Below the pieces are notes generated by a model. It did no database searches. It saw nothing but the letters and a program-made list of their open reading frames with translations, and was not told where the DNA came from. A DNA stretch of 35,539 nucleotides from Flavobacteriales bacterium (GTDB taxonomy: Bacteria; Bacteroidota; Bacteroidia; UBA10329): the NCBI GenBank assembly GCA_018402015.1, contig JAGYJL010000024.1, positions 1 through 35,539 of the forward strand, read 5' to 3'. Made by a program: the position numbers and the translations under genes. Positions 14,368 to 23,125 of the stretch are shown here, piece by piece (positions within the stretch are counted from its first letter, which is position 1; each line of letters opens with the position of its first letter).

Positions 14368-16793
14368 CGCAGGCCAGCCACCAGTACATCATCAACTTGG
14401 TTTAGAGGGCCTTTCCATTTGTTAAAGGCCGCATCAAGTTGGATCTTTTGCTTAGCCATTGGTAGCTCCTGAAGTTCGGAAATCAACGCTTCGAATCGCT
14501 TTTTCATGAATTTCTTACCGTGGGTTCCTCCGAACTGATCGATGTATCCGTCTGTGGTGAGGTAAACGGTATCTCCTTTAGAAAGCGGAATATGTTTGGT
14601 CTCAAATTCTTTTCTCACATCTTCTAAGTGCCCGCCAATGGAGTGGCGTGTTCCTGGATACATAGAGATTTTGCCAGCGTGCGATAGATAAAGATTGCCC
14701 AATGCACCAGCGAAAGCCAGTGTATTTGTATTTCGATCTATAATGCATAGACTCAGGTCCATTCCATCGCGCATGTTGGCATCCTCTTTTTGTCGAAGCG
14801 TCCGAACCATTAATTTGTTGAGTAATTCTAGAATATCTGAAGGGTCAGTTAGCTTGCGCTGAATGATCACTTGGTTCATCAGTTCATTGGCGATCATCGA
14901 CATGAGCGCTCCTGGCACGCCATGCCCGGTGCAATCAATGGTGGCAAAGTAAATTCGTTCGTCACGTTTGTAGTGCCAGTAAAAGTCGCCACTCACCACA
15001 TCGCGTGGTTTGTACAGTACAAATGATTCTGGGAACGATTCCCGTATTTGTTTTTCAGTAGGAAGAATGCTGGTTTGAATTCGTTTTGCGTAAAGAATAC
15101 TGTCTTTCAGGTCAAGATTACTGTGGTAAAGCTCATCGCTTAGCCGCTCCTTTTCCCACATTTCTTCCTGTAGCTCCTTATTGGTCTTTTGTAGTTCCTC
15201 TGTTCGGTCTTGAAATCGAGATTCGAGCCTTTCCAGCATACTGGATTGAAGCCCTTCCACTTCTTTCTGTTTTGTAATGTCGGTACCGATGCTTACAACT
15301 TTTATGATCGTACCACTTTCATCCATTATTGGAGTGAAAGATGTGTTTACCCAAACAGAATGTCCGTCCTTGTGTCTCAGCCTATTATCAGAAACAAACG
15401 GTTTGCCTGATCTCAGTTTTTTGTAAGTGAGCTCTATCAACTTCTCGTTGGTCTCTGGCCCAGAAACCACAGACCACGGTTCCTTGCCTATTATCTCGTT
15501 TTCTGAATAGCCGGTAATTCGGGTAAAACCTTTGTTTGCCCACGAAACTGTTCCATCTGGTTCATGTATCAACACGCCATTGATCGTTTCGGAAGCTACT
15601 AACGAGAGTGTTTCAATGCGCTCGGCCGTGGCTCTGTTTTCGGTAATATCCTGAAGAACCCCATTAAGCCGAATGGCTTTCCCGGTGGAATCAAAAGCCG
15701 TTCTTCCGGCCGCTTGTATGTAACGTGTTTCCCCACCTCTAATGATTCGGTATTCGGCTTTATACTTGCCGGAAACAAGGGCTTCCAGCACTTTTTCTTC
15801 GACCATTTTCCTGTCTTCGGGCTGAAGGATGGAAAAGAAGTCCTGAGCGCTCAGCTTTTTATTCGATATTCCGAAAAGCTCGAAACAGCGGTCGTCCCAA
15901 GTGGCCTCCACACCGTCTGTAAAATCAAGATGCCAAAACCCGATTCCAGAAGCAGAAATGGCAAGTTCCCGCTGTATTCGCTCTGCTTGCAAGCTCTCCT
16001 GTTCAAGTACTTTCTCTGTTACGTCTTGCAGGGTTCCAATAAGTCTTACAACGTTGCCCTCCTTGTTTAAAACCTGATTAGCGCTTGAAACCACGTGTTT
16101 TACTACGCCTTGCCGAATTAGTATCCGATACTCGATAACCGGTGACATTTCCTTGCTAAGGTCGTTGCGGACCACCGAGTCAACGTATTCGCGGTCTTCC
16201 GGATGAATGAATTCTTTTACTTCGGATAATTTGATGTCTCTCTTTTCGGTCTCATAAATACGATACATTTCGTCTGACCACCACACGTATTCTGCACCAA
16301 CGTCCCACTCCCAACTACCTATTTTGGCAATGCGTTGCGCTTTTTGTAACGATTCCTCACTTGATCGCAACCTCGCCTCGCTGATCATCAGCTCCAACTG
16401 CGTCTTGTATCTAGAAAGCGCCTTCCTTATTGATACTGGAAGTCGTTTTAACGTAGAGCGTTGCACGTAATCCTCAATTCCTTCTGCCAGTAGATCAATA
16501 GCAATGTCTTCTGATAGATCGAAGGCCAGCAGAATAAACGGTGCTTCAACCCGCTCGGAACGTGCAATGTTCAAGAGTTTAATGGCGTTAGTTCCCCGCA
16601 GGCTATAAGGAGTTAGAATAACGTCTGGAGAATAGTCTTTCAGAAGCTCAAGAAACGCGGCCTCCGAGTTAGCGGTGCGGTGCTCAAAACGCAGTTCAGA
16701 ATCCTTGAGTTCGCGCAATACGATCTCCGTTTCTCCGTGGAAATCTTCAATCAGAGCGATGCGGATGGCCGTACTAAACGTATTCTGTGTCAT
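14361..16793 (-). CDS. Pseudo-receiver, three PAS domains and SpoIIE-type PP2C phosphatase
   Basis: 810 residues, no membrane segment. Residues 1-125 have a response-regulator receiver fold, but the phospho-acceptor Asp is replaced (DVILTPYSL: P62 where D is expected) and the conserved Lys region reads YVQRS. PAS domains follow at about 150-265, 275-390 and 400-515 (GIGFWHLDF; HEPDGTVSWANKGFTRITGY). A coiled-coil linker leads to a SpoIIE/PP2C domain (about 575-810). Its metal-binding Asp residues are present: VVSGDFYW, ATIDCTGHGVPGA, TTDGYIDQFGG and QVDDVLVAG. It should dephosphorylate a serine/threonine-phosphorylated partner, such as an anti-sigma antagonist, in response to signals sensed by PAS. 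No partner kinase or STAS gene is in the window. Confidence 0.9.
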   Translation of the reverse strand: MTQNTFSTAIRIALIEDFHGETEIVLRELKDSELRFEHRTANSEAAFLELLKDYSPDVILTPYSLRGTNAIKLLNIARSERVEAPFILLAFDLSEDIAIDLLAEGIEDYVQRSTLKRLPVSIRKALSRYKTQLELMISEARLRSSEESLQKAQRIAKIGSWEWDVGAEYVWWSDEMYRIYETEKRDIKLSEVKEFIHPEDREYVDSVVRNDLSKEMSPVIEYRILIRQGVVKHVVSSANQVLNKEGNVVRLIGTLQDVTEKVLEQESLQAERIQRELAISASGIGFWHLDFTDGVEATWDDRCFELFGISNKKLSAQDFFSILQPEDRKMVEEKVLEALVSGKYKAEYRIIRGGETRYIQAAGRTAFDSTGKAIRLNGVLQDITENRATAERIETLSLVASETINGVLIHEPDGTVSWANKGFTRITGYSENEIIGKEPWSVVSGPETNEKLIELTYKKLRSGKPFVSDNRLRHKDGHSVWVNTSFTPIMDESGTIIKVVSIGTDITKQKEVEGLQSSMLERLESRFQDRTEELQKTNKELQEEMWEKERLSDELYHSNLDLKDSILYAKRIQTSILPTEKQIRESFPESFVLYKPRDVVSGDFYWHYKRDERIYFATIDCTGHGVPGALMSMIANELMNQVIIQRKLTDPSDILELLNKLMVRTLRQKEDANMRDGMDLSLCIIDRNTNTLAFAGALGNLYLSHAGKISMYPGTRHSIGGHLEDVRKEFETKHIPLSKGDTVYLTTDGYIDQFGGTHGKKFMKKRFEALISELQELPMAKQKIQLDAAFNKWKGPLNQVDDVLVAGLRY

Positions 16794-16890
16794 AAACTCA
16801 TAAACCTTTACTGCTTTATTGTGTTAAGAGTTTCAACAATTCAAGCCCATTTATGGTATTTTCACACGTAATCAATCAAAACTAAACTTT

Positions 16891-17493
16891 ATGAAAACAG
16901 CACTTATAACACTACTTACGCTTTTTCTCTTCCCGTTGTCGGAAGTAGAACAGTTGAAAATTGGAGCCGAAGCCCCAGAAACAAGTCTAGAGTTAACAAA
17001 CATTGACGGTAAGAAGCTTACGCTCAATGATCTGAAAAAGCAGAATGGACTTTGCGTTGTGTATTCATGCAACACTTGCCCATGGGTGGTGGCTTGGGAA
17101 GATCGCTACAATGAACTTTACAAAGAATGCACAAATGCAAACATTGGTTTTGTGCTTGTAAACTCCAACGAGGCCAAAAGAGAGGGCGATGACAGTCTGG
17201 AGGAGATGAAGAAGCATGCTAAGGAGCAAGGCTATTTCGATTTTGCTTATGTGGTTGATGAGAACCATGTGTTGGCCGATGCTTTCGGAGCCACAAAAAC
17301 ACCAGATGTTTTTCTATTTGGCGCTGATATGAAGCTGGTTTACAAAGGAGCCATTGATGACAATTCCAAGGATAAGAACGCAGTGGAAGAGCCGTATTTG
17401 AAAAAAGCGATACAAGCCGTTGCTGCAGGAGAAAACCCAAATCCAGCAGAAACCAAGGCCTTAGGTTGCAGCATTAAGAGAATCAAAAGCTAA
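16891..17493 (+). CDS. Exported thioredoxin-fold (redoxin) protein
   Basis: 200 residues with a short signal peptide (ALITLLTLFLFPLSEVE). An AhpC/TSA-like thioredoxin fold follows: KIGAEAPETSLELTNIDGKK, then VVYSCNTCPWVVAWEDRYNE with Cys60 and Cys63 as the active pair, and TKTPDVFLFGADMKLVYKGA with the cis-proline. It ends in the GCSIK motif typical of a Bacteroidota redoxin subfamily; the lipoprotein at 22548 ends similarly (GCLIE). Likely role: periplasmic thiol or peroxide chemistry. It converges on and overlaps the tlpA-like gene by 4 bases; a terminator for it lies inside that gene. Confidence 0.85.
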   Translation: MKTALITLLTLFLFPLSEVEQLKIGAEAPETSLELTNIDGKKLTLNDLKKQNGLCVVYSCNTCPWVVAWEDRYNELYKECTNANIGFVLVNSNEAKREGDDSLEEMKKHAKEQGYFDFAYVVDENHVLADAFGATKTPDVFLFGADMKLVYKGAIDDNSKDKNAVEEPYLKKAIQAVAAGENPNPAETKALGCSIKRIKS

Positions 17494-17999
17494 AGACCGA
17501 GTTTTAACAGAAGCTTTTCGAGGTCACCCTCTTCAAAAGACCCTTCATGAAAATGGCGGGTCTTTTTTTGTGTGTTCACGAAAAGAGTGGCAGGAAGCGC
17601 ACCACTCCAATCTTCGCTTACACGAGGAATCCACTTATTCGGTTTGTCCTCATCCATTAGTAAAACTTCGCTGGTAATTTGTTTTTCCTTCAGGAATGGA
17701 ATCACTTTCGATTCCAGTTGAGCAACGAAATCCAACGTTACCAAAAGCACTTTTCTATCTGTTCCTTCTGATTTGACGTGCAGATTTTCGAAGAATGGAA
17801 GCTCTTTTACACACGGACCGCACCAAGTTGCCCAAAAATTGACAATGTAGCTTGTGTCTGCACCGTTGTTCAATCGGTTTTCAAGCTCATCGAGGCCAAT
17901 GATCGGAACCTGTTGTGCTGATACTGATTGAACAAACGACCCGAAGCAAACAGCTACTATGAAAAATGATCTAAGCACGGACTGATTTATAGTTTTCAT
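17490..17999 (-). CDS. TlpA-like periplasmic thioredoxin
   Basis: 169 residues from the ATG at 17999. A longer frame from 18104 would overlap ppx far more and would lack a leading signal peptide. A signal peptide (SFFIVAVCFGSFVQSVSAQ) precedes the TlpA core YIVNFWATWCGPCVKELPFF with C60 and C63. SGALPATLFVN carries the cis-proline. Such proteins reduce periplasmic disulfides, for example in cytochrome c maturation. The start overlaps the ppx stop by 29 bases, so it is the last gene of the long minus-strand run. Confidence 0.87.
   Translation of the reverse strand: MKTINQSVLRSFFIVAVCFGSFVQSVSAQQVPIIGLDELENRLNNGADTSYIVNFWATWCGPCVKELPFFENLHVKSEGTDRKVLLVTLDFVAQLESKVIPFLKEKQITSEVLLMDEDKPNKWIPRVSEDWSGALPATLFVNTQKKTRHFHEGSFEEGDLEKLLLKLGL
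17535..17569 (+). terminator. Intrinsic terminator for the redoxin gene, inside antisense tlpA
   Basis: AAAAGACCC (17535-17543) pairs with GGGTCTTTT (17558-17566), and the T-run continues to 17569. The 14-base loop has its own TTCATGAA palindrome. It lies 42 bases after the redoxin stop and falls within the coding sequence of the convergent tlpA-like gene. Confidence 0.75.
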
Positions 18000-18861
18000 A
18001 CAGTAAACGGGTAATTCCATCCGAAAGCCCGAATTCGGGAACAATGATCTGGCTGATCTTGGCGCGCTTAAGAATAGCACGGAAAATCTCACAGGCCGGT
18101 ACAATTACGTCTGCTCGGTCCGGGTTCAATCCAAGCTTCGCTATTCGGTCTTCAAACGTCATATCGCGTAGCATAACATGCAAGGCCTTTAGTTGTATGG
18201 ACTGCATGGGTAAACGCCCCGGAATCTCAGCCATCTTGTACAATTTGTTGATGTTACCGCCAGAACCTATCGCATCCAAATTATCTAAGCCTTCGGTGTT
18301 CTTTTCAACCCAATGCAGCAGCTTTTCCCAATATTCAGGCTCTACTTTATTGTTAAGTAAACGAAGTGTACCAATTCTGAACGAACGACTGGCCACGGCT
18401 TTGTTCTCGCTGAAAACGGTGAGTTCGGTACTACCGCCACCCACATCAATGTAGAGGTAGCTGCGGTCGTGAAGCAGCTTTTCCTCAAAATGGTTAGAGA
18501 AAATGATATCTGCTTCTTTCTTTCCTTGAATGATCTCTATATCGAGGCCAGCTTCTTCTGAAATACGCTCCACAAGCTCTTCTCCGTTGGTTGCATTTCG
18601 CATGGCAGATGTGGCACAAGCACGGAAGGAAACCACGTCATGCACACCAAGCAGAAGTCGGAAAGCATGCATCGTTTCAACCAATTTCACGCTTTTTGTT
18701 GTGCCAATGGCACCTGCGGTAAACACGTCCTCACCCAAACGGATAGGAACGCGCACAAGCGATGATTTCTTGAAAACAGGACCGTTTTCACTTTCAAAAA
18801 CGTTGGTGATCAGTAATCTTACGGCATTTGAGCCGATGTCTATTGCTCCGAATTTCAGCAC
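17971..18861 (-). CDS. Ppx/GppA-family exopolyphosphatase
   Basis: 296 residues from a GTG start; no in-frame ATG is available close upstream. The ASKHA-fold motifs are clear: KFGAIDIGSNAVRLLITNV at the N-terminus, ACATSAMRNATNGEELVERI, LYIDVGGGSTELTVFSENKA for phosphate binding, and AIGSGGNINKLYKMAE. This is the short, two-domain Ppx/GppA form common in Bacteroidota, lacking the HD-like extension. It would cleave polyphosphate or pppGpp. Its end overlaps the start of tlpA by 29 bases; sixA lies upstream. Confidence 0.9.
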   Translation of the reverse strand: MLKFGAIDIGSNAVRLLITNVFESENGPVFKKSSLVRVPIRLGEDVFTAGAIGTTKSVKLVETMHAFRLLLGVHDVVSFRACATSAMRNATNGEELVERISEEAGLDIEIIQGKKEADIIFSNHFEEKLLHDRSYLYIDVGGGSTELTVFSENKAVASRSFRIGTLRLLNNKVEPEYWEKLLHWVEKNTEGLDNLDAIGSGGNINKLYKMAEIPGRLPMQSIQLKALHVMLRDMTFEDRIAKLGLNPDRADVIVPACEIFRAILKRAKISQIIVPEFGLSDGITRLLYENYKSVRA

Positions 18862-18906
18862 GTACTTTCCATTTAAATGAGCTCCGTTTTCAGCTGCTGA
18901 AAGTAC
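18862..18906. repeat. Inverted repeat upstream of ppx
   Basis: GTACTTTC (18862-18869) and GAAAGTAC (18899-18906) are perfect 8-bp arms in the sixA-ppx gap, directly before the GTG start. In the mRNA the arms could pair and limit access to the ppx start, or they could be an operator. The gap is 69 bases. Confidence 0.4.
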
Positions 18907-18930
18907 TTAATCTTTAAGGGAGGTTAGCGA

Positions 18931-19425
18931 TCAGACCACCTCTTTTGGGAACAATGAGAAGAGCTTGGTGCCTTTTGATGATACGATTTCCGACCATGCA
19001 TTTATAGGAAGTTCGATGGCAAAAACACCACATGTCGGTAAGTTGTAAAGCGATTCGTTCTGAAGTTGATTGATCAGCGAAGTGAAAGAGGGATTGTGCC
19101 CGAAGATCATTAGGGTTTCTATGGTATTCTCAACGTTGCCAATGAGTTGCAGAAGTTGATACGTGGAAGCTTCGTAGATGCCCTCATTGGCGCGGATGCG
19201 TTGCAATGGAAAATCCAATTTACGTGCAATGATGATGGCCGTGTTCATTGCCCGAATGGCAGGACTCGAGAGTATCAGATCCGGAAACACGTCTTGCTGA
19301 AGAAGTTCTTCGCCAATGGCAAAGGCATCGTTTATTCCGCGTGGTTTAAGCGGACGGTAAAAATCTTCCAGATCGGGGTAGGCCCAGCTCGATTTTCCGT
19401 GGCGGACAATTATCAGCGTTTTCAT
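18931..19425 (-). CDS. SixA-like phosphohistidine phosphatase
   Basis: 164 residues, the usual SixA length. Histidine-phosphatase motifs are in place: the RHG box at the start (IIVRHGKSSWAYPDLEDFYR), ILSSPAIRAMNTAIIIAR, and MIFGHNPSFTSL with the second catalytic His. SixA-type enzymes remove phosphate from histidine residues or small phosphoesters. Neighbouring ppx is a common arrangement in Bacteroidota. A 71-base gap to glpD holds TAACTTCG, a partial -7 box, so a separate promoter is possible. Confidence 0.88.
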   Translation of the reverse strand: MKTLIIVRHGKSSWAYPDLEDFYRPLKPRGINDAFAIGEELLQQDVFPDLILSSPAIRAMNTAIIIARKLDFPLQRIRANEGIYEASTYQLLQLIGNVENTIETLMIFGHNPSFTSLINQLQNESLYNLPTCGVFAIELPINAWSEIVSSKGTKLFSLFPKEVV

Positions 19426-19496
19426 GGTAAATCGAAGTTAGGCACAATAGCCCAATGCGATTCGCGAGGTAATGATTCCTTAACGAAGCGTTCTTA

Positions 19497-21113
19497 TTAA
19501 ACGAATGTCAGCACGTCTTCGCTTTCCTTGAGATACGCGTTGAGAGAAGCTTTTTCCTGTGCATCATTCAAGCCAATTAGTTTGGCAAGTTCTTCGTTCA
19601 ATGAATGTGCGTACTTGTCGGCAATGGGTTTTTCGAAATACAATCTTCCTGTTCTTCGGATAAGGAAATCCGAAAGCTCATTCACCATTTCGTTCTCTGC
19701 GCAGTAACGAAGCTCGGCAAGTAGAATTGCCAAGGTTCTGTCGGATGACTTCAGGTCAGTATCGGCAATGATCTGCTTGGCGTTGCTTCCGTATTTATGA
19801 AAAAGGCCGTTCAATTCCAGTTCGGTCAATTCCGTTTCTCCTATATCGGCCACAAATGCTTTAAAACTGTGGTAAAGCCCGCCAGAAAGTTTTCTGCTTG
19901 ATGAGCGTGAGAGTGCGAAATGCCGGCTTTCAGCAACTTCCAGCTGCCTAAATGCCAGATCAACCGTTCGTTCAGCCATCTTGCGGTAGCCGGTCAACTT
20001 TCCACCAGCAATGCTAATAAGGCCATGAGCCGAAATGAAGATCTCATCTTTTCTGGACAACTCAGAGGGCGATTTTCCATCCTCGTGTATCAGAGGGCGT
20101 AATCCCGCCCAAGTAGATTGAATATCTGCTTCCGTAAGCGGCTCAATGTCGAAAGCGTTGTTCGTAGCATTCAGCACGTAATCAACATCTTCCTGCGTTA
20201 CGTGAGGCCGTTCTATTTGATCCGAATAATTGGTGTCTGTTGTGCCAACATATGTGGCATTATCGCGCGGAATGGCAAAGATCATTCGCCCGTCCGGCAC
20301 ATCGAAATAAACTGCTTGTCGCAATGGAAAGCGTGCACGATCGAATACGAGATGAACGCCCTTGGTCAGATGGAGTCGTTTGCCCCTTACTTCTTCGTCT
20401 TTCGAACGTACATTATCTACCCAAGGCCCTGCTGCATTGATGGTACGTTTTGCCTTTATCTCAAACGAATTTCCGCTTCGCAGATCGGTCACTTTTGCCC
20501 CCGCAATGTGTTTTTCTGTGTAGATGAATTCGTTGAATTCGCAGTAATTCAGCAGTGCAGCCCCGTCTTCCGCAGCTGTTTTGGCCACCTCTATCACTAA
20601 CCGTGCATCATCACTACGGTATTCCCAATACAAAACGCCAGCTTCCAGCCCTTCGTGCTTCAAAAGAGGCTCTCGGCTTAGTGTTTCTTTCCTATCAAGT
20701 ACAGATCTGCGTTCGCTACGTTTAACGCCAGCAAGCCAGTCGTAGGTGTAAATACCAACAGAAGCAGATGCTTTTCCGAAAGAGCCGCCATCTGTAATAG
20801 GAAGCAGCATCTTCTCTGGAATGACCAAGTGCGGTGCGTTATGATACACTGTTTTCCGTTCGTGGCCAACCTCGCGAACCAAAGCGAACTCCAACTGCTT
20901 CAAATAACGCAAACCGCCATGTATCAGTTTTGTACTGCGGCTGCTTGTTCCAGCAGCAAAATCCTGTTTTTCGATCAGCGCTATTTTCAGGCCGCGGCCC
21001 GCTGCGTCTAACGCAATTCCAACACCTGTAATTCCACCACCGATCACGAGCAGATCAAAGGTCTCCTTTTGGAGCGTTTCAACTATTTCTGAACGGTTTT
21101 TAGCGGAGAACAT
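19497..21113 (-). CDS. glpD: Aerobic-type glycerol-3-phosphate dehydrogenase
   Basis: 538 residues. The N-terminal FAD-binding fold is clear (TFDLLVIGGGITGVGIALDA), followed by the GlpD signature AAGTSSRSTKLIHGGLRYLK. ISIAGGKLTGYRKMAERTVD is the conserved C-terminal FAD contact. It oxidises sn-glycerol 3-phosphate to dihydroxyacetone phosphate and feeds electrons to the quinone pool. It lies in the same minus-strand run as glpK but is separated from it by the carbamoyltransferase and redox genes, an unusual layout. The 58-base upstream gap contains a weak -7-like TAACTTCG. Confidence 0.95.
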   Translation of the reverse strand: MFSAKNRSEIVETLQKETFDLLVIGGGITGVGIALDAAGRGLKIALIEKQDFAAGTSSRSTKLIHGGLRYLKQLEFALVREVGHERKTVYHNAPHLVIPEKMLLPITDGGSFGKASASVGIYTYDWLAGVKRSERRSVLDRKETLSREPLLKHEGLEAGVLYWEYRSDDARLVIEVAKTAAEDGAALLNYCEFNEFIYTEKHIAGAKVTDLRSGNSFEIKAKRTINAAGPWVDNVRSKDEEVRGKRLHLTKGVHLVFDRARFPLRQAVYFDVPDGRMIFAIPRDNATYVGTTDTNYSDQIERPHVTQEDVDYVLNATNNAFDIEPLTEADIQSTWAGLRPLIHEDGKSPSELSRKDEIFISAHGLISIAGGKLTGYRKMAERTVDLAFRQLEVAESRHFALSRSSSRKLSGGLYHSFKAFVADIGETELTELELNGLFHKYGSNAKQIIADTDLKSSDRTLAILLAELRYCAENEMVNELSDFLIRRTGRLYFEKPIADKYAHSLNEELAKLIGLNDAQEKASLNAYLKESEDVLTFV

Positions 21114-21171
21114 GAGAGGATTTCAGGCCGCGAAGTTAGCGGTTCGTTTGCTTTAAACTGAGTTCAAGCCC

Positions 21172-22551
21172 TTAATGTTTAAAGAGACTTGAATCTGGTT
21201 CTAAACGGATGTTCTCATCGCCCGCTTGATAGGGTAAATAGGTAATGATGAACTGGAACATCTCGTCCGTGGTTTTCATATCTCGATTAACCGGCTCAAC
21301 CACCGTTTTGGGTGGGTCGAATGGATTGTTGGGATTGCCGTTGCTGTTGTCGTAAACCCCTTCGGCATGAATGACCGAACCTTTCGGAATCTTTAGCATG
21401 TTGCGGAAGGTGTAGAAATACTGCCACCGGAAATCCCATTTCGGTATGGAGATGAGCGGAATCGTATCGCCTGTTGGTGTAACTGCCCAGGCCTTGAAAC
21501 TGCGACCGATAAGGTGCATGTGCGGGTTGATGGTCAGTAAAGACACATCCTGCGGAACAGTAAAGTTCGTTTCCACCCTCATTACCTCATTGGGAGGAAC
21601 CACCAGCGTAGGTGTTACTTCAGATATTCCCAAGGTTCCGAGCAACCATTCTTTTGTTGGTCGTTTTGGTGGCCCATCTGAGTAAAACACGTTGAAATAA
21701 GAGCGGTCGTAAGCGTCTGTTGGCGATGGACCATAGTGCATATTCTTCAGTAGAAATGCAGCTTTTCTGTTCACTTTATAGTTACCAATACCCTCAGGAT
21801 AAATAGCCGGCAGTACCCCGGGAAGATAATTGCTTACCGATGGGGTAAGCGTGGGGAATGTGCCATCGTTGTGGGCTATTGAAAGCAGTTGATAGGTTTC
21901 CATAGTGCTACCGTCCACATCGGTTACCACGTGGTTTCCTTCAAAAACATCCGATTTTCGGTCATAATCATAATTGATCAAATGACCGTTCATATGATGC
22001 ACCAATTCACGGTTTCCAGGTACGAATTCAATCAATCGGATAAAGGTGTCTTTCGATAATTCGAATGGGGCTTTTATGACCATGAACTTGTCCAGATTAT
22101 TCCCCTTGATCAGAATGGAGTCCTGAAAGCGAACGACCAGATCTGGTTTTCCGAACATGGAGCCATCTGGAAATTCTGGTGGTTCTGGCGTTGTTCCGTC
22201 ACCTTCTTCTCGGCCATCTTTCACCCATTTGGCAAGTAGTGCTATTTGCCTATCAGAGAGGAAGCGCTCGCCTACAAAGGATTGATAATGTGGATCGGCA
22301 GGCCATGGCGGCATGTAGCGGTCCGCTGTTACATCGCGGATCATTTTGGCACGTTTGGCCACATCGCGATACGTGATCATCTGAAAAGGAGCGCCCCCAT
22401 TTGGTCGGTGGCAAGGCGAACAATTCTGATGGATGATTGGGGCCACATGCTCATTGAACGTGACCTTATCGGGCAGGTTGAATTCCTGCCTTTCTGGTTG
22501 AGCGCATGAAGCCAGCAGCGCTGTAAGTAATATCCAGACAGAATACTTCAT
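21172..22551 (-). CDS. Cytochrome c / PHM-like copper monooxygenase lipoprotein
   Basis: 459 residues. The lipobox is LLASC (C16). An N-terminal heme c motif (CSPCH, C44-H48) sits in a cytochrome-like domain (about 30-120). The C-terminal half carries the ligand set of peptidylglycine monooxygenase-type copper enzymes: VHH (H185, H186), MHYG (H272), HMH (H344, H346) and a Met in TDEM (M431). So both the CuH and CuM sites appear complete. Such proteins are labelled ascorbate-dependent monooxygenases; in bacteria the substrate is unknown. The fused heme domain could deliver electrons in place of ascorbate. It overlaps the redoxin lipoprotein stop by four bases (ATGA). Confidence 0.8.
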   Translation of the reverse strand: MKYSVWILLTALLASCAQPERQEFNLPDKVTFNEHVAPIIHQNCSPCHRPNGGAPFQMITYRDVAKRAKMIRDVTADRYMPPWPADPHYQSFVGERFLSDRQIALLAKWVKDGREEGDGTTPEPPEFPDGSMFGKPDLVVRFQDSILIKGNNLDKFMVIKAPFELSKDTFIRLIEFVPGNRELVHHMNGHLINYDYDRKSDVFEGNHVVTDVDGSTMETYQLLSIAHNDGTFPTLTPSVSNYLPGVLPAIYPEGIGNYKVNRKAAFLLKNMHYGPSPTDAYDRSYFNVFYSDGPPKRPTKEWLLGTLGISEVTPTLVVPPNEVMRVETNFTVPQDVSLLTINPHMHLIGRSFKAWAVTPTGDTIPLISIPKWDFRWQYFYTFRNMLKIPKGSVIHAEGVYDNSNGNPNNPFDPPKTVVEPVNRDMKTTDEMFQFIITYLPYQAGDENIRLEPDSSLFKH

Positions 22552-23102
22552 TCAATCAGGCAGCCAATGGGTTCGGTACGCTTCGGTTCAAAAGACCTTC
22601 CATCGCGCCAAGCTTGCAGTGCATCTCGTAGATAATGCTCAGAAACCTCAAGCTTCTTTTTCCCGAGGTCGTTCACCCAGTTATCGATCTTTCCACTGTA
22701 AAGCAACTCGCCTTTTCTGTTCAGAACAACCACCTCTGGGGTAACTGTTGCGTGGAGCGCCCTTGCCAATCGGTTACTGTCATCAAACAGCGTTGCAAAG
22801 CCAAGGTCGTATTTCAACACAAAGTTTTTTACCTCTTCGGGCGAGAACCATTCTTTCGAAAACACACCATAGAATTTAATGCTGTCAGAAGCAAATTCAT
22901 CTTCTAACTTGCGCATGGCAAGGGTGTAATTAATGCAAAGCGGGCATTCTGGAGAGAGAAAGTAAATGACGGAAACTGCTTGTTGATTCGGTTCGATACG
23001 TGCTTCGGTCTTATTCAGATCACTAAGTACGATCTCATCAACACTTGGCGATGTGTTGCAGCCTGCAACAAGAAATGTAAAAAGGAAAAGAATTGACCTC
23101 AC
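22548..23102 (-). CDS. Redoxin-domain lipoprotein
   Basis: 184 residues from a GTG at 23102. The open frame runs further up to 23258, but that part overlaps the DUF547 gene; the GTG start begins directly with a lipoprotein signal (SILFLFTFLVAGC, C15). The thioredoxin-like core has VIYFLSPECPLCINYTLAMR, a CPLC redox pair, and HATVTPEVVVLNRKGELLYS with the cis-proline. It ends in GCLIE, as in the redoxin at 16891. It probably works with the cytochrome/monooxygenase lipoprotein that follows (4-base overlap), perhaps in electron transfer or metal-site maturation. That link is inference. Confidence 0.82.
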   Translation of the reverse strand: MRSILFLFTFLVAGCNTSPSVDEIVLSDLNKTEARIEPNQQAVSVIYFLSPECPLCINYTLAMRKLEDEFASDSIKFYGVFSKEWFSPEEVKNFVLKYDLGFATLFDDSNRLARALHATVTPEVVVLNRKGELLYSGKIDNWVNDLGKKKLEVSEHYLRDALQAWRDGRSFEPKRTEPIGCLIE

Positions 23103-23125
23103 GGAGTCAAAGGTAACGCGCTGGT

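Noticed and set aside
20118..20600. 160-codon plus-strand frame
   Set aside because: It is antisense to glpD, which has all family motifs; the frame has no recognisable domain.
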